DNA from: Rhodococcus sp. 105337
GTDB lineage: Bacteria; Actinomycetota; Actinomycetes; Mycobacteriales; Mycobacteriaceae
NCBI RefSeq assembly: GCF_012844225.1
Contig: NZ_JABAGQ010000006.1
Coordinates: 124,001 to 188,000, forward strand
Direction of reading: 5' to 3'
Length of the DNA: 64,000 bases
The translations under genes and the position numbers were made by a program. How positions within the stretch are numbered: position 1 is the stretch's first letter; each line of letters begins with the position of its first letter. Positions 17,867-28,446 of this stretch are shown one piece after another. The notes below the pieces were generated by a model, which was not told where the DNA came from, made no database searches, and saw only the letters and a program-made list of their open reading frames with translations.

Positions 17867-19239
17867 CAACCTCCCGACTCGTTGTGCACGCCGACCTGCC
17901 GGTCCGCGCCCGTCACCGCCCATCGACCCGAGACCGTGCGTCCCACGACGGCGAGCATCCGCAACACGATGAACACCGTAAGCCCCGTCCAGATCCCCGC
18001 CAGACCCCAGTCGAAGACGAGAGAGCACCAGATGAACGGCAGGAACCCGATCAAGGCCGACAGCAGCGTTGCCGTACGCAGGAACGCGGCATCACCCGCA
18101 CCGAGGAGTACCCCGTCGAGCGCGAAGACGACACCGGCGACCGGCATGATCGCGACGAAGAACCACCATGCCACGTCGATCTGACCGAGTACCGCGAGGT
18201 CCGACGTGAACAAGCCCGGAATCACCGTGCGCCCGAGCAGGAACACGACGGCGAGACCGGTGGCGAACAACGCGGACCACGCGGTGACCCGCCATGCGAG
18301 CCGGGTGGCACCGCGCCGATCGGCGCCCCCGAGCGCAGCACCGACGAGCGCCTGCGCCGCGATCGCCAGCGAATCCAGCGCGAGCGTCACGAAATTCCAC
18401 AGTTGCAGGACCACCTGGTGGCCGGCAACTGCCGCGGCGCCGAACCGCGCGGCCACGGCCGCGGCGGAGAGAAAGCACGCCTGAAATGCCAGGCTGCGGG
18501 CGATCAGGTCCCGTCCGAGCCGTAACTGGGCGCCGATCACCTCGGGCCGGGGCCGCAGCGGCACTCCCGACCGCAAGAGCGCCACCACGAACAACGTCGC
18601 GGCGACCGTCTGGCCGAGCACGTTCGCGACGGCGGAGCCGACGAGTTCCCATCGCGGTGCTCCCAGCAGTCCGTGCACCAGCACGGGACACAACACCGCG
18701 GACAGGGCGAGACCTGCGATCACGTAGCGCAGCGGCCGGAAATTGTCCTGCACTCCCCGCATCCAGCCGTTGCCGGCCATACCGATGAGGATCAGAGGCA
18801 CTCCGAACAGTGCCACCCGCAACCACGACACGGCTTCGGCGGCGATCTCGTCGTCACCGGCGATCAGGCGCGAGACAGGTCCGGCGAGGAGCTGCCCGGC
18901 CAGCAGAATGAGCAACCCCACTCCGACGGCGAGCCAGGTCGCCTGGACGCCCTCACCGACGGCGTCGTCGTGGCGGCGGGCGCCGTGGAGTCGCGCCGAT
19001 CGGGCGGTGGTGCCGTACGACAAGAAGGTCAACTGTGTGCTGACCGTGGCCAGGACGAGTCCGCCGATCGCGAGTCCCGCGAGGGGCAACGCACCGAGGC
19101 GCCCCACCACAGCGATGTCGAAGAGCAGGTACAGCGGTTCGGCGGCGAGGACTCCGAGCGCGGGTAGGGCCAGACCGAGAATGCGACGGCCGGAGATCTC
19201 CGGCGTCGTCGCGGTGTCTCCCGTGGGTTCCGTCGTCAC
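17866..19239 (-). CDS. dinF: MATE-family efflux transporter (DinF-like)
   Basis: A 457-residue membrane protein with about twelve hydrophobic segments in two homologous halves, typical of MATE cation-coupled exporters. Landmarks are RRILGLALPALGVLAAEPLYLLFDIAVVGRLG at the start of the first half and QVVLQLWNFVTLALDSLAIAAQALVG in the second. GTG start at 19239 (GTGA overlap with nrnA). The frame continues upstream through the nrnA shadow and was not used. It occupies the Rv2836c position. Substrate unknown. Confidence 0.9.
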   Translation of the reverse strand: MTTEPTGDTATTPEISGRRILGLALPALGVLAAEPLYLLFDIAVVGRLGALPLAGLAIGGLVLATVSTQLTFLSYGTTARSARLHGARRHDDAVGEGVQATWLAVGVGLLILLAGQLLAGPVSRLIAGDDEIAAEAVSWLRVALFGVPLILIGMAGNGWMRGVQDNFRPLRYVIAGLALSAVLCPVLVHGLLGAPRWELVGSAVANVLGQTVAATLFVVALLRSGVPLRPRPEVIGAQLRLGRDLIARSLAFQACFLSAAAVAARFGAAAVAGHQVVLQLWNFVTLALDSLAIAAQALVGAALGGADRRGATRLAWRVTAWSALFATGLAVVFLLGRTVIPGLFTSDLAVLGQIDVAWWFFVAIMPVAGVVFALDGVLLGAGDAAFLRTATLLSALIGFLPFIWCSLVFDWGLAGIWTGLTVFIVLRMLAVVGRTVSGRWAVTGADRQVGVHNESGG

Positions 19240-20291
19240 CCGAGTACGCCACGCAGTGCCGCCACCACCGAGTCCGGTGCGCCGTGCGCGGTGTAGCCGG
19301 CTGCGAACGCGTGGCCGCCGCCGCCGAGGGCGGTGGCGGCTGCGGATACATCCACCACGGTCTTCGACCGGAGCGACACCGTCCACACTTCGGTCCCGAC
19401 CTCCTTGAACACCGCGGCGACCTCCGCTTCTGCGGTGGTCCGCACGATGTCGATCACGCTCTCCACCTCCTCCGAACCGAGGTGTGCCGAATCGGCGCGA
19501 CGAACGAACGCGTAGACCAGTCCCCTGCCCCGCACCGCCTCGGGTACCAGAGTCGCGGACGCCAGCACCGACGAGAGCATCGGCAACCACCCGAAGGGAT
19601 GGGTATCGAGGAGCCCGCGGGTGATCGCGGATCCGTCGATGCCGGTCGCGAGAAGACGCGCCGCGAGGAGATGCGACGCAGGCCGGCCCCAGCGGAACGA
19701 ACCGGTGTCCGTCACGAGCCCCGCGTACAGGCAATGGGCGAGGTCCGCGTCGAGCACGACACCCCACTCGTCGAACAGGTCGGCGAGCACCACGGCGGTG
19801 GCCTCCGCGTCCGGCACGATGAGGTTGTCGGTCCCGAACCGGGTGTTGGACACGTGATGGTCGATGACGAGGGTGCGCGCAGCACCTGTCAGGCGGTCAC
19901 GCAGATCGCCGAGGCGCCCCGCCGTTCCGCAATCGACGGTCACCACGAGGTCCGCATCCCGGCGCACCGCGGCGGCGGGCGTAACCAGATGCCCGCCGGG
20001 CAGTGAGCGCATCGACTCCGGCACCTCGGCGGGAGCGGCGAAGGCCACCTGCACAGCGACGCCCCGCCGCTCGAGCGCGAGACCGAGTGCGAGCCCGCTG
20101 CCGAGGGTGTCGGCGTCGGGCTGGATGTGACACAGCACGGTCACCGTCGTCGCGGCGTCGAGCAGGGCCACGGCGCCCGGCAGGTCGACCGAGGCCCCCA
20201 CTGCGGGCGCGGTGGCGTCCGCGCGAGGAGCAGCAGACCTCGGTTCGCTGCTCGGATCGTTACTCGGCGTCGTCACCGGTGTCACGCTCAC
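19236..20291 (-). CDS. nrnA: DHH/DHHA1 phosphodiesterase, nanoRNase / c-di-AMP and pAp phosphatase (NrnA/CnpB)
   Basis: A protein of about 351 residues with an N-terminal DHH domain ([35 protein letters not shown]) and a C-terminal DHHA1 domain with [12 protein letters not shown]. Family members degrade short oligoribonucleotides and pAp, and the mycobacterial version (Rv2837c) also hydrolyses c-di-AMP. The start is uncertain: GTG codons at 20291, 20285 and 20276 are in frame and 20291 has the best AAGGAG spacing, giving a 32-nt overlap with rbfA. Confidence 0.9.
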   Translation of the reverse strand: MSVTPVTTPSNDPSSEPRSAAPRADATAPAVGASVDLPGAVALLDAATTVTVLCHIQPDADTLGSGLALGLALERRGVAVQVAFAAPAEVPESMRSLPGGHLVTPAAAVRRDADLVVTVDCGTAGRLGDLRDRLTGAARTLVIDHHVSNTRFGTDNLIVPDAEATAVVLADLFDEWGVVLDADLAHCLYAGLVTDTGSFRWGRPASHLLAARLLATGIDGSAITRGLLDTHPFGWLPMLSSVLASATLVPEAVRGRGLVYAFVRRADSAHLGSEEVESVIDIVRTTAEAEVAAVFKEVGTEVWTVSLRSKTVVDVSAAATALGGGGHAFAAGYTAHGAPDSVVAALRGVLG

Positions 20292-20718
20292 GGGGCTCCT
20301 TGTACGGATCGGGATCGCCGGCGGGTACTGCGCCCTCGCGGGCGCGGGCCACATCCTCGTCGGCTGCGCGTGCCCGCGCAAGCAGTTCCTCCATCTGCCG
20401 TGCCGTGTCCGGCACGGTGTCGGTGACGAAGGTCAAGCTCGGGGTGAAGCGCACACCGGTGCCCGCACCGACCATGGTCCGCAGAACGCCCTTGGCCTTC
20501 TCGAGACCGGCGGCGGCTGCCTCCACGTCGGGTTCGGTGTCGAGGTCGGCGCCGCGCACGGTGTAGTAGACGGTCGCGTCGTGCAGGTCGGCGGTGACCT
20601 TCGCGTCGGTGATCGTCACGAACTCGAGCCGCGGATCCTTGATCTCGGTGCCGATCGCCGTGGCCACGATGGTGGCGATGCGCTTGGCGAGTCGGCGGGC
20701 CCGTGCTGGATCGGCCAT
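20260..20718 (-). CDS. rbfA: 30S ribosome-binding factor RbfA
   Basis: A 152-residue KH-like protein needed for late 30S maturation. The family core is present: [42 protein letters not shown] and a C-terminal [18 protein letters not shown] segment. The tail is acidic and hydrophilic. ATG at 20718. It lies between DUF503 and nrnA in the same order as in other actinomycetes. Confidence 0.95.
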   Translation of the reverse strand: MADPARARRLAKRIATIVATAIGTEIKDPRLEFVTITDAKVTADLHDATVYYTVRGADLDTEPDVEAAAAGLEKAKGVLRTMVGAGTGVRFTPSLTFVTDTVPDTARQMEELLARARAADEDVARAREGAVPAGDPDPYKEPRERDTGDDAE

Positions 20719-20776
20719 GTCGTTCGTTCCTCTCCTCGGCCACCAGTGCCGGTGGCCGTGATGTCCGTCGGCCGGG

Positions 20777-21067
20777 TCAATCCTCCGGACCGAACAGTCT
20801 TCGTCTGGTGGACAGCAGGTCGAGTTCGGGGCGCTGTGCGACCAGTCGCTCGCAGGTGTCCAGTATGTCGCGCACGTGCGCGAAGTCGGGTGCGACCACC
20901 GCCACAGCCAGGGTGGAGCGCCGATAGAGGTCGTGCTCGCCGGTTTCCGCGACGGACACACCGAAGCGACGCAATTCGGCGAGGACCGGCCGGATGTACG
21001 ACCGCTTCTCCTTGAGTGAATGCACGTCTCCGAGCAGGATGTCCAGCTCGAGCGCTCCCAGGTACAT
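20777..21067 (-). CDS. DUF503 family protein
   Basis: A 96-residue protein of the DUF503 (YlxP-like) family, a small ferredoxin-fold protein encoded between infB and rbfA in many Gram-positive bacteria. Characteristic features are the [20 protein letters not shown] opening and a [15 protein letters not shown] segment. The ATG at 21067 is preferred because the GAGG ribosome-binding site ends immediately before a second ATG at 21073, leaving correct spacing only for the downstream one. Function unknown; a link to ribosome assembly is inferred only from its neighbours. Confidence 0.85.
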   Translation of the reverse strand: MYLGALELDILLGDVHSLKEKRSYIRPVLAELRRFGVSVAETGEHDLYRRSTLAVAVVAPDFAHVRDILDTCERLVAQRPELDLLSTRRRLFGPED

Positions 21068-21152
21068 CCGCATCCTCGGTGTCGGTGGTGGCGTCCCGAC
21101 ACGCCCGTGGCGGCGAACGACGAATCGTTCGCCGCCACAGGCGCGGGGTGTA

Positions 21153-24101
21153 TCAGTCGCGCGGCTTCTCGCGAAGCTCGTACGCCTCGATCACGTCGCC
21201 GACCTTGATGTCGGAGTAGGTGACCGTCAGACCACACTCGTAGCCCTCGCGGACCTCGGTGACATCGTCCTTCTCGCGTCGCAGCGACGAGATGGTGATC
21301 GTCTCGGCGACAACGTTGTTGTCGCGGAGCAGACGAGCCTTCGCGTTGCGCTTGACGATGCCGGACTGCACGAGGCAACCCGCGATGTTGCCGACCTTCG
21401 ACGACTTGAAGATCGCACGGATCTCGGCGCGGCCGAGCTCGACCTCCTCGTAGACCGGCTTGAGCATGCCCTTGAGAGCCTTCTCCACCTCGTCGATCGC
21501 CTGGTAGATGATCGAGTAGTAGCGGATGTCGACGCCCTCGCGGTTCGCCAGCTCCGTCGCCTTGCCTTCGGCGCGGACGTTGAAGCCGATGATCACCGCG
21601 TTGGACGCAGCTGCCAGGTTGACGTTGGTCTCGGTGATGCCACCGACACCGCGGTCGATGACCCGCAGACGCACCTCGTCGTCGATCTCGATACCCATGA
21701 GGGCCTCTTCGAGGGCCTCGACGGTACCGGAGTTGTCGCCCTTGAGGATGAGGTTGAGCTCGTTGTGCTCCTTGAGAGCGGCATCGAGATCCTCGAGGCT
21801 GATCCGCTTACGGCTCTTCGCAGCGAGCGCGTTGCGCTTGCGTGCATTGCGCCGGTCGGCGATCTGGCGAGCGATACGGTCCTCGTCGACGACAACCAGG
21901 TTGTCGCCGGCGCCGGGCACCGACGTGAAGCCGATGACCTGGACGGGCCGCGACGGAAGCGCCTCGAGGACGTCCTCGCCGTGCTCGTCGACCATCCGCC
22001 GGACGCGACCGTAGGCGTCGCCCGCGACGATGGAGTCGCCGACCCGCAGCGTGCCGCGCTGGACCAGCACCGTGGCGACCGGACCGCGACCGCGGTCGAG
22101 GTGCGCCTCGATGGCGACGCCCTGCGCCTCCATGTCGGGGTTGGCCCGCAGATCGAGCGATGCGTCTGCCGTGAGCAGCACCGCTTCGAGCAGCTGGTCG
22201 ATGTTCAGCCCCTGCTTCGCCGAGATGTCGACGAACATGGTGTCGCCGCCGTACTCCTCGGTGACAAGGCCGTACTCGGTGAGCTGCTGACGGATCTTGT
22301 CCGGGTTCGCGCCCTCCTTGTCGATCTTGTTCACCGCGACCACGATCGGCACGTCGGCCGCCTGGGCGTGGTTGATCGCTTCCACCGTCTGCGGCATGAC
22401 ACCGTCGTCGGCCGCGACCACGAGGATCGCGATGTCGGTGGACTTCGCGCCACGGGCACGCATGGCGGTGAACGCCTCATGACCCGGGGTGTCGATGAAG
22501 GTGATCAGGCGATCGTCACCGTTGAGGTGTGTGAGCACCTGGTAGGCACCGATGTGCTGCGTGATGCCGCCGGCCTCGCCCTCGCGGACCTTGGCCTGAC
22601 GGATCGTGTCGAGCAGTCGGGTCTTGCCGTGGTCGACGTGACCCATGACGGTGACCACGGGCGGACGCTGCTGGAGGTCTTCCTCGCCGCCCTCGTTCTC
22701 GCCGTACTGAATGTCGAACGACTCGAGCAGTTCACGGTCCTCGTCCTCGGGGGAGACGACCTGCACGACGTAGTTCATCTCCGAGCCGAGCAGCTCGAGG
22801 GTCTCGTCGTTCACGGACTGAGTGGCCGTGACCATCTCACCGAGGTTGAACAGTGCCTGCACGAGTGCAGCGGGGTTCGCGTCGATCTTCTCGGCGAAGT
22901 CGGACAGCGATGCGCCACGAGCGAGCCGGATGGTCTCGCCGTTGCCACGCGGCAACCGCACGCCACCGACCGACGGCGCCTGCATCGAATCGTATTCCTG
23001 CCGCTTCTGCCGCTTCGACTTGCGACCGCGACGCGGAGCACCACCGGGGCGACCGAACGCACCGGCTGCGCCGCCACGGCCACGACCGCCGGCGCCACCG
23101 CCGCCGGGACGACCGCGGAAGCCACCGGGAGCACCTGCTCCTGCGGGCGCGCCGCCACCGGCGCCACCACCGCGGTAGCCGCCGCCACCGCCGGCGCCGC
23201 CACCGGGACGACCGCCCGGAGCACCGCCGGGACGACCCGGACGGCCGGCCGGAGCCGGACGTGCAGCCCGCTGCGGCATGGCACCGGGGTTGGGACGAGG
23301 GGGCATCGAACCCGGAGTCGGGCGAGGTCCGCCCTGACCGGGAGCCGGACGCGGACCGCCCTGGCCGGGAGCCGGACGGGGTCCGCCCTGACCTGCGGCG
23401 GGACGACCCTGACCGGGAGCCGGGCGGGGTCCGCCCTGACCTGCGGCGGGACGACCCTGGCCGGGAGTCGGGCGAGGACCGCCGGGACGCGGAGCCGGAC
23501 GCTCTGCCGGAGCAGACGAGTACGGGTTGTTACCGACGCGCGGGGCCTTGGGGCCGGGACGCGGGCCTGCCGGCTTGGGACCGGGCTTGGCCGACGGAGC
23601 CTGCGGGGACGCCGCCGCAGCGGGTGCCGCTGCTTCGGGAGCCGACGCAGCCGGAGCCTCGGCAGCCGGAGCGGCCGGAGCCTGCGCGGCCGGAGCCGGA
23701 GCTGCGGGAGCCGGCTTGGGGGCGACCGGCTTGGGAGCGCCGGGCTTCGGCCGCGAACCGGCGGCCGGGCTCGGAGCCGGTGTGGTCTCGGCCGGCGCGG
23801 GTGCCGCCGGTGTTGTTTCGGGGGCCGGGGCTGCAGCCGCCGGCGCGGGTGCCGCCGGGCGCGGACCCGGACGGGGTCCTCCGCCGGGACGCGGTCCCGG
23901 GGTGGGTGCGGCCTTACCGGCCGTAGCGCCGTCTTCCTTCGCGCTGCCGAACGATTCGCGCAAACGACGCGCAACCGGGGGCTCGACGGTCGAAGACGCC
24001 GACTTCACGAACTCGCCCTGCTCCTTGAGCCGTGCGAGTAGTTCCTTACTGGTGACACCGAGTTCTTTAGCCAACTCGTGCACGCGGGCCTTGCCTGCCA
24101 C
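21153..24101 (-). CDS. infB: Translation initiation factor IF-2
   Basis: A 982-residue GTPase that places initiator tRNA on the ribosome. The order is: an N-terminal IF2_N module ([22 protein letters not shown]), a long Pro/Ala/Gly/Arg-rich linker, a basic patch ([17 protein letters not shown]), the G domain with [16 protein letters not shown] and NKID, and the C-terminal beta-barrel and initiator-tRNA-binding domains. The GTG at 24101 is preferred over the upstream frame because it follows a GAGGAG site and begins with the conserved [15 protein letters not shown]. The linker is extended, as usual in actinomycetes. Confidence 0.96.
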   Translation of the reverse strand: MAGKARVHELAKELGVTSKELLARLKEQGEFVKSASSTVEPPVARRLRESFGSAKEDGATAGKAAPTPGPRPGGGPRPGPRPAAPAPAAAAPAPETTPAAPAPAETTPAPSPAAGSRPKPGAPKPVAPKPAPAAPAPAAQAPAAPAAEAPAASAPEAAAPAAAASPQAPSAKPGPKPAGPRPGPKAPRVGNNPYSSAPAERPAPRPGGPRPTPGQGRPAAGQGGPRPAPGQGRPAAGQGGPRPAPGQGGPRPAPGQGGPRPTPGSMPPRPNPGAMPQRAARPAPAGRPGRPGGAPGGRPGGGAGGGGGYRGGGAGGGAPAGAGAPGGFRGRPGGGGAGGRGRGGAAGAFGRPGGAPRRGRKSKRQKRQEYDSMQAPSVGGVRLPRGNGETIRLARGASLSDFAEKIDANPAALVQALFNLGEMVTATQSVNDETLELLGSEMNYVVQVVSPEDEDRELLESFDIQYGENEGGEEDLQQRPPVVTVMGHVDHGKTRLLDTIRQAKVREGEAGGITQHIGAYQVLTHLNGDDRLITFIDTPGHEAFTAMRARGAKSTDIAILVVAADDGVMPQTVEAINHAQAADVPIVVAVNKIDKEGANPDKIRQQLTEYGLVTEEYGGDTMFVDISAKQGLNIDQLLEAVLLTADASLDLRANPDMEAQGVAIEAHLDRGRGPVATVLVQRGTLRVGDSIVAGDAYGRVRRMVDEHGEDVLEALPSRPVQVIGFTSVPGAGDNLVVVDEDRIARQIADRRNARKRNALAAKSRKRISLEDLDAALKEHNELNLILKGDNSGTVEALEEALMGIEIDDEVRLRVIDRGVGGITETNVNLAAASNAVIIGFNVRAEGKATELANREGVDIRYYSIIYQAIDEVEKALKGMLKPVYEEVELGRAEIRAIFKSSKVGNIAGCLVQSGIVKRNAKARLLRDNNVVAETITISSLRREKDDVTEVREGYECGLTVTYSDIKVGDVIEAYELREKPRD
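23310..23490 (-). repeat. Low-complexity [12 protein letters not shown] repeats within infB
   Basis: The coding DNA contains imperfect tandem units of about 24-48 nt encoding alternating GPRPAPGQG and RPAAGQG segments, followed toward the C-terminus by Gly/Arg-rich RGG-like sequence. Such linkers are commonly disordered, and copy number should vary between strains. Confidence 0.75.
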
Positions 24102-24264
24102 TGCTCTCCTCACTGATGAGGTCGAGCCGGCCAATGCCCGCACGACCTCGGGTTATCTCCGATGGACGTTCATCGCTGGTGCTTCACGGTGTGCTCATGA
24201 GTGTTCGTACCTGTTCTTCTCAGAGTTCGATGTCACTGTTGGTGCCTCGTCGCCGATCTCACTG

Positions 24265-24618
24265 TCACGCAGTCCGGTGACAATCGCCGGACTCCGCCAC
24301 GTTCTGTGATCTCGCCGCCGCGGACCCGACCAGCTGATCCAGCGCCGCTGTATCCGGATTTCCGGATACTTTGAGTGCTCTGCCGAATGCTCGGCGCCGA
24401 ACGGCCTGACCCAGGCACTCCGGGGTGGGGTGCAACCATGCACCTCGCCCGGGAAGCCTGTGCCCGGGGTCGGGAACCACGACGAACGTTCGTGATCCGT
24501 GCTCGCGTGCCACGACCCTCAGCAGCTCGGCAGCCAGCGTTCGCTGCCGACAACCGATACAGGTACGCACCGAGCCGGTGCGCGACCCATGGGCCGAGGG
24601 CAGTTCATGCTGAACCAT
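24265..24618 (-). CDS. ylxR: YlxR family (DUF448) RNA-binding protein
   Basis: A 117-residue protein with the family signature RTCIGCRQR near the N-terminus and GRGAWLHPTPECLGQAVRRRAFGRAL further on. YlxR proteins sit between nusA and infB in Gram-positive bacteria and have been linked to RNA binding and RNase P function. The ATG at 24618 (MVQHELPSAHG) gives the usual length; the frame is open further upstream. A 163-bp gap separates it from infB, longer than other gaps in the cluster. Confidence 0.9.
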   Translation of the reverse strand: MVQHELPSAHGSRTGSVRTCIGCRQRTLAAELLRVVAREHGSRTFVVVPDPGHRLPGRGAWLHPTPECLGQAVRRRAFGRALKVSGNPDTAALDQLVGSAAARSQNVAESGDCHRTA

Positions 24619-24662
24619 CGACCACTCTACCGTTGTTTTGCGAAGAATCCCGCATTCCACGC

Positions 24663-25691
24663 CTACCTGCCTGTCGGCGCGTTACCGGAAGCCTCGTTCG
24701 TGGCGGGTGCAGCGTCACTGCGGATGTCGATTCGCCAGCCGGTCAGGCGTGCTGCCAGGCGGGCATTCTGACCCTCTTTGCCGATGGCCAGGGACAACTG
24801 GAAGTCGGGCACCACCACGCGCGCGGCGCGTGCTTCGGGGTCGACGACCGTGACCGATACCACCTTCGAGGGCGACAGGGCATTTCCGACGAACTTCGCA
24901 GGATCCTCGTCGTAGTCGATGATGTCGATCTTTTCCTCGCCCAGTTCGCGCATCACGTTGCGCACGCGCTGACCCATCGGCCCGATGCACGCGCCCTTCG
25001 CGTTGAGACCCGGAACGAGCGAGTGCACGGCAATCTTCGACCGGTGACCGGACTCGCGAGCGACCGCGACGATCTCCACCGAGCCGTCGGCGATCTCGGG
25101 CACCTCGAGCGCGAACAACTTGCGGACCAGGTTCGGGTGCGTACGCGAGAGCGTGATCTGCGGTCCGCGCTGGCCGCGGGACACGCCCACGACGTAGCAC
25201 TTGATGCGGTCGCCGTGCTCGTACGTCTCGCCGGGGACCTGCTCGGCAGGAGGGATGAGCCCCTCGGTGCTGGTCGTCTCGCCGCCGATCTTGACCACCA
25301 CCATGCCGCGGGCATTCGCGCGGGAGTCGCGCTGGACGACACCGCTGACGATTTCGCCCTCGTGGGTGGCGAACTCGCCGAACCGCTTTTCGTGTTCGGC
25401 GTCGCGAATGCGCTGCATGATGACCTGGCGCGCCGTCGTTGCGGCGATGCGTCCGAAGTCCTCGGGGGTGTCGTCCCATTCGGCGACGACGTTGCCGTCC
25501 TCGTCGCGCTCTTCGGCGAGCACCTGGATCGCACCGGTCTTGGTGTCGACGGCGACCCTGGCGTGCGGCTGGTGGCCGTCCACGTGGCGGTACGCCGTCA
25601 GCAGCGCGGTTTCCAGCGTCTCGATCAGTTCTTCGAACGGGATGTTCTTCTCGGACTCCAGCATTCGCAGAGCCGCGATCTCGATATTCAC
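24663..25691 (-). CDS. nusA: Transcription termination/antitermination protein NusA
   Basis: A 342-residue RNA polymerase-associated factor. Domain order: N-terminal polymerase-binding domain ([26 protein letters not shown]), S1 domain ([26 protein letters not shown]), then two KH domains ([47 protein letters not shown]). It lacks the C-terminal acidic repeats of E. coli NusA, as is normal for actinomycetes. The ATG overlaps the rimP stop. M. tuberculosis counterpart: Rv2841c. Confidence 0.97.
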   Translation of the reverse strand: MNIEIAALRMLESEKNIPFEELIETLETALLTAYRHVDGHQPHARVAVDTKTGAIQVLAEERDEDGNVVAEWDDTPEDFGRIAATTARQVIMQRIRDAEHEKRFGEFATHEGEIVSGVVQRDSRANARGMVVVKIGGETTSTEGLIPPAEQVPGETYEHGDRIKCYVVGVSRGQRGPQITLSRTHPNLVRKLFALEVPEIADGSVEIVAVARESGHRSKIAVHSLVPGLNAKGACIGPMGQRVRNVMRELGEEKIDIIDYDEDPAKFVGNALSPSKVVSVTVVDPEARAARVVVPDFQLSLAIGKEGQNARLAARLTGWRIDIRSDAAPATNEASGNAPTGR

Positions 25692-26281
25692 TTGTCCAGC
25701 CTCGTTTCGTTCACGTCTTCTTCTTCGTCTTCTTCGTCGCCGAGGACCTCGGCGATCTCGCCTGCGGCCGCCCTGCCGTCCGGGAGTCCCCCGGCCAGTT
25801 CGAGCTCGCGCGGGTTGGGCTTGGCGAACTCCACCTCGACCACCGCATGCCGGATCTCGCTCAAGGGGATAGCGCGCACGAACGGGCCGGCACGATCCGG
25901 CAGCACGACGCGGATCTCGTCACCGACCAGTTCTCCGACGCGCGCGACGATGGTCTCGTCGGCGAGCTGGATCTTCGCCTTGCGTCCTTGAGCCCGCCGC
26001 CAGTGCCGATCGTGGACGAGCGGGCGGCCTACACCCGGACTGGTCACTTCGAGCATGTAGGGCGCCTCCCCGAAGTCCGACACGGAGTCGAACGCCTCGG
26101 AGACCACCCGGCTCAGTCGCGCAGCCTCGTCCAGGCTGAGCCCGGCATCGCTGTCGACGAGCAGCCGGACCGTGCTGTGTTTTCCGGCCGCGGTCACCAC
26201 CACGTCTTCGAGGTCGTATCCCTCTTCGGCGAGAAGATCGGAGACGAGCTCGACGATCCGTTCCGGGGGCGGCACAGGCAT
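25688..26281 (-). CDS. rimP: Ribosome maturation factor RimP
   Basis: A 197-residue 30S maturation factor and first gene of the cluster running down to truB. Family motifs are [37 protein letters not shown] and [15 protein letters not shown], with the C-terminal Sm-like domain after them. The C-terminal tail is strongly acidic (a run of Asp/Glu) and ends in NETRLDK. ATG start at 26281. The cluster promoter should lie in the 155-bp divergent gap beyond it. Confidence 0.94.
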   Translation of the reverse strand: MPVPPPERIVELVSDLLAEEGYDLEDVVVTAAGKHSTVRLLVDSDAGLSLDEAARLSRVVSEAFDSVSDFGEAPYMLEVTSPGVGRPLVHDRHWRRAQGRKAKIQLADETIVARVGELVGDEIRVVLPDRAGPFVRAIPLSEIRHAVVEVEFAKPNPRELELAGGLPDGRAAAGEIAEVLGDEEDEEEDVNETRLDK

Positions 26282-26436
26282 TGCGGGCGGGCTCCTCGTT
26301 CAGTTGTGGTCACAGCGGACAGCCGGCCGATACGGATCCGAACCGGCTGGGTCAAGCGTAACGCGCAAATCGGGGCGCCGTGACCAGGCCGCCGTGGTTC
26401 GCTACCGGGGTCTGCTGGCACGATGGTGCGGTGCCG

Positions 26437-26934
26437 ATGTCAGTTACCCGTACCACCCTGTCCCGACGAGCCCTGTTGCGATGGTCCTCGGCGACGATCG
26501 GCGGGGTCGGTGTCCTGGGAGTCACCGGATGCGGGCTCTCCGACGACGACGCCGAATCGGAGCCGGATCCGCTGCTGGCGCAGGCCGCGAGCGCGCGGCG
26601 GGATGCCGCGACCGCCCGCGCACTCACCGCCCTGTACCCGGATCGGGCGGGCGCGCTGAGCGTGATCGCCGACGAACGCACCGCGCACGCCGACGCGTTG
26701 GACGCGGACGTCGCTCGCATGGCGGGAATCACTGCCGACACGACCACATCGGGTACCTCGTCCACCACGTCTGCGCCCGGCGCGGAGCAGCCGACCGTCG
26801 AACAGTTGCGGGAAATGCTGGTCCGGTCGCAGCGCAGCGCGGCGGACCTCGCCCGCACGCTCACCGGCTACCGAGCCGGTCTCCTGTCCTCGATCAGCGC
26901 AGCATGTGGAGTCCAGACGGAGGTTCTGCTGTGA
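26437..26934 (+). CDS. Probable Tat-exported, lipid-anchored ferritin-like protein
   Basis: A 165-residue protein. The N-terminus has a twin-arginine motif (SRRALLRW) followed by a hydrophobic stretch ending in the lipobox-like GVTGC, so Tat export and lipid anchoring are likely. The mature part is helical and Ala-rich, with ERTAHADALDADV resembling a ferritin-like ExxH segment. A Ser/Thr-rich linker (TTTSGTSSTTS) precedes the last helices. It overlaps the following DUF4439 gene and sits where M. tuberculosis has the Rv2843/Rv2844 pair. An in-frame GTG at 26431 is an alternative start. Function unknown. Confidence 0.72.
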   Translation: MSVTRTTLSRRALLRWSSATIGGVGVLGVTGCGLSDDDAESEPDPLLAQAASARRDAATARALTALYPDRAGALSVIADERTAHADALDADVARMAGITADTTTSGTSSTTSAPGAEQPTVEQLREMLVRSQRSAADLARTLTGYRAGLLSSISAACGVQTEVLL

Positions 26935-27374
26935 GTTCCCCGGAGCTCGGACCCGAGCAACAAGCCCTTGTCGACGCGCTGGAAGCGGAGCATTCGGCCG
27001 TCTTCGGGTACGGACTCGTCGCCGCGTTCGCGGACCCCTCCCGTTCGGGTGACGTCGCCGCCGATGCCGCCGCGCACCGTGCCCGCCGCGATGCAACCGT
27101 CGACGCACTCCAGTCCGCCGGAGTGACACCGCCCACCGCCGCGCCCGGGTACACCGTTCCGTTCCCGGTGACCGACCCCGTCGAAGCAGCCCGGCTGGCC
27201 GTGCAGATCGAGAGTGACACGGCGGTCGCGTGGCGGTCGGTCGTCGAGCGCGCACGCAGTGAGGCCACGCGTGGAAACGCACTCGACGCGCTCACCGAAG
27301 CCGCCTTGCGCGCTGCCCGCTGGCGTGTCGTCGAAGGGGTTCCCCCGACCGTCGCCTTTCCCGGCCGGCCCTGA
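26931..27374 (+). CDS. DUF4439 ferritin-like protein
   Basis: A 147-residue helical protein of the DUF4439 ferritin-like family. Two helices carry metal-ligand-like residues: ALEAEHSAVFGYG and AAHRARRDATVDAL. A Pro-rich loop (PPTAAPGYTVPFPV) separates the helix pairs, as in other DUF4439 proteins. The GTG start (26931) overlaps the preceding stop by 4 nt, so the two are co-translated and may work together. No signal peptide is visible, unlike its partner. Whether it binds iron is unknown. Confidence 0.78.
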   Translation: MSSPELGPEQQALVDALEAEHSAVFGYGLVAAFADPSRSGDVAADAAAHRARRDATVDALQSAGVTPPTAAPGYTVPFPVTDPVEAARLAVQIESDTAVAWRSVVERARSEATRGNALDALTEAALRAARWRVVEGVPPTVAFPGRP

Positions 27375-27379
27375 CAGCG

Positions 27380-27415
27380 GCGCCGTGGCCGAGCCCGCAG
27401 GCTCGACCACGGCGC
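27380..27415. terminator. Bidirectional terminator between DUF4439 gene and membrane protein gene
   Basis: The inverted repeat gcgccgtgg-c-cgagcc / ggctcg-a-ccacggcgc (27380-27395 and 27400-27415) has one mismatch and a 4-nt loop. It sits just after the DUF4439 stop and before the end of the convergent gene. Confidence 0.85.
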
Positions 27416-27457
27416 GTGGTGTTGCTGCTCGCCCGGCCGGGGCCGGACGCGCGGCGG

Positions 27458-28435
27458 TCAGACCCTGGCCAATCGGTCCGAGTCCCGGGACTCCGGCAGA
27501 ACCGACGGCGACTCGACCGGGAGGTTCGCGTCGCGCACCTCGCGGTACGGGCGCAGGTGGGTGTACAGCTCGTCGCGCAACGGGTTGCGGTGCCGCGTGA
27601 CGATGGTGAACACCTGGTAGGCCGCGACGGCGATGTTGGCCGCGAGCGACAGCGCCGACACGACGAACAGTGCGGTGGGGTTGTGCGACGACTCGACGGC
27701 GAACTGCGACGAGGTCACGAACGTCGGGACTGCCATCGTGAACATCATCCACAGGGCCAGCGTGTGGGCGCGGTGCTGCAACCAGGCGCCCTTCTTGATG
27801 AAGAAGGCGGGGATGGTGCAGGAGATGAGCAGGGCCGCACCGGCGTAGAAGGCGTGGTCACCGACGCAGTTGTAGACGTAGGCGAAGTTCCACAGGTCGT
27901 ACGCGATGATCCAGAACCACATCATGTCGGGCCAGATCATGTCCTTGGACTTGTCGCGCGAGACGATGATGCCGGCCCAGCCGCAGATGGTGACCAGGTT
28001 GAGGATCCCGGCGATGCCGTTCATGTAGTTCCACGGACCGCCGACCATGAAGACGCCGTCGTGCATGCCCTGCATGCCCGCGACCTCGAAGTCACGAATG
28101 ACTGCCTCGCCGATGTTGATCGCCAGGATCAGGGCGGGGAACATCAGCATCCAGCGGTTCTTCGCCAGACGCGGGACGTACCGGATGAGCATGAAGCCCA
28201 GGCACCCGATGAGCGCCGAGTACACCTTCACCCAGTGGAACCAGGTGCCCGTCGACGAGCCTGCGCCGGCCGTCGTCGGCCACACGAACAATGTCAGGAC
28301 GAGAGGCAGCGCCACGAAGAAGCCGAGACCGGCCCACTTCCAGCGGCGCGTCACCTCGTTGAGGGCGATGAGGGCGGCCAGCACGACGCACCACATCACC
28401 CAGGAGTACCAGGGAATGGATTCGAACAAGAACAT
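27458..28435 (-). CDS. Multi-pass membrane protein, possibly DUF5692 family
   Basis: A 325-residue integral membrane protein with about nine hydrophobic segments, aromatic-rich at membrane interfaces. Recognisable stretches include MFLFESIPWYSWVMWCVVLAALIALNE and GMHDGVFMVGGPWNYMNGIAGILN, plus PDMMWFWIIAYDLWNFAYVYNC, which contains conserved-looking Trp, Asn and Asp residues. I think it belongs to DUF5692 but this is from memory. The ATG at 28435 follows a GAGGAG site. It is divergent from a TetR-type gene that is the likely regulator. Function unknown. Confidence 0.75.
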   Translation of the reverse strand: MFLFESIPWYSWVMWCVVLAALIALNEVTRRWKWAGLGFFVALPLVLTLFVWPTTAGAGSSTGTWFHWVKVYSALIGCLGFMLIRYVPRLAKNRWMLMFPALILAINIGEAVIRDFEVAGMQGMHDGVFMVGGPWNYMNGIAGILNLVTICGWAGIIVSRDKSKDMIWPDMMWFWIIAYDLWNFAYVYNCVGDHAFYAGAALLISCTIPAFFIKKGAWLQHRAHTLALWMMFTMAVPTFVTSSQFAVESSHNPTALFVVSALSLAANIAVAAYQVFTIVTRHRNPLRDELYTHLRPYREVRDANLPVESPSVLPESRDSDRLARV

Positions 28436-28446
28436 CGGAGCTCCTC

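Noticed and set aside
20994-24041. Long plus-strand open frame opposite infB
   Set aside because: Low-complexity Thr/Arg/Gly translation mirroring the Pro/Gly-rich IF-2 linker; no independent support.
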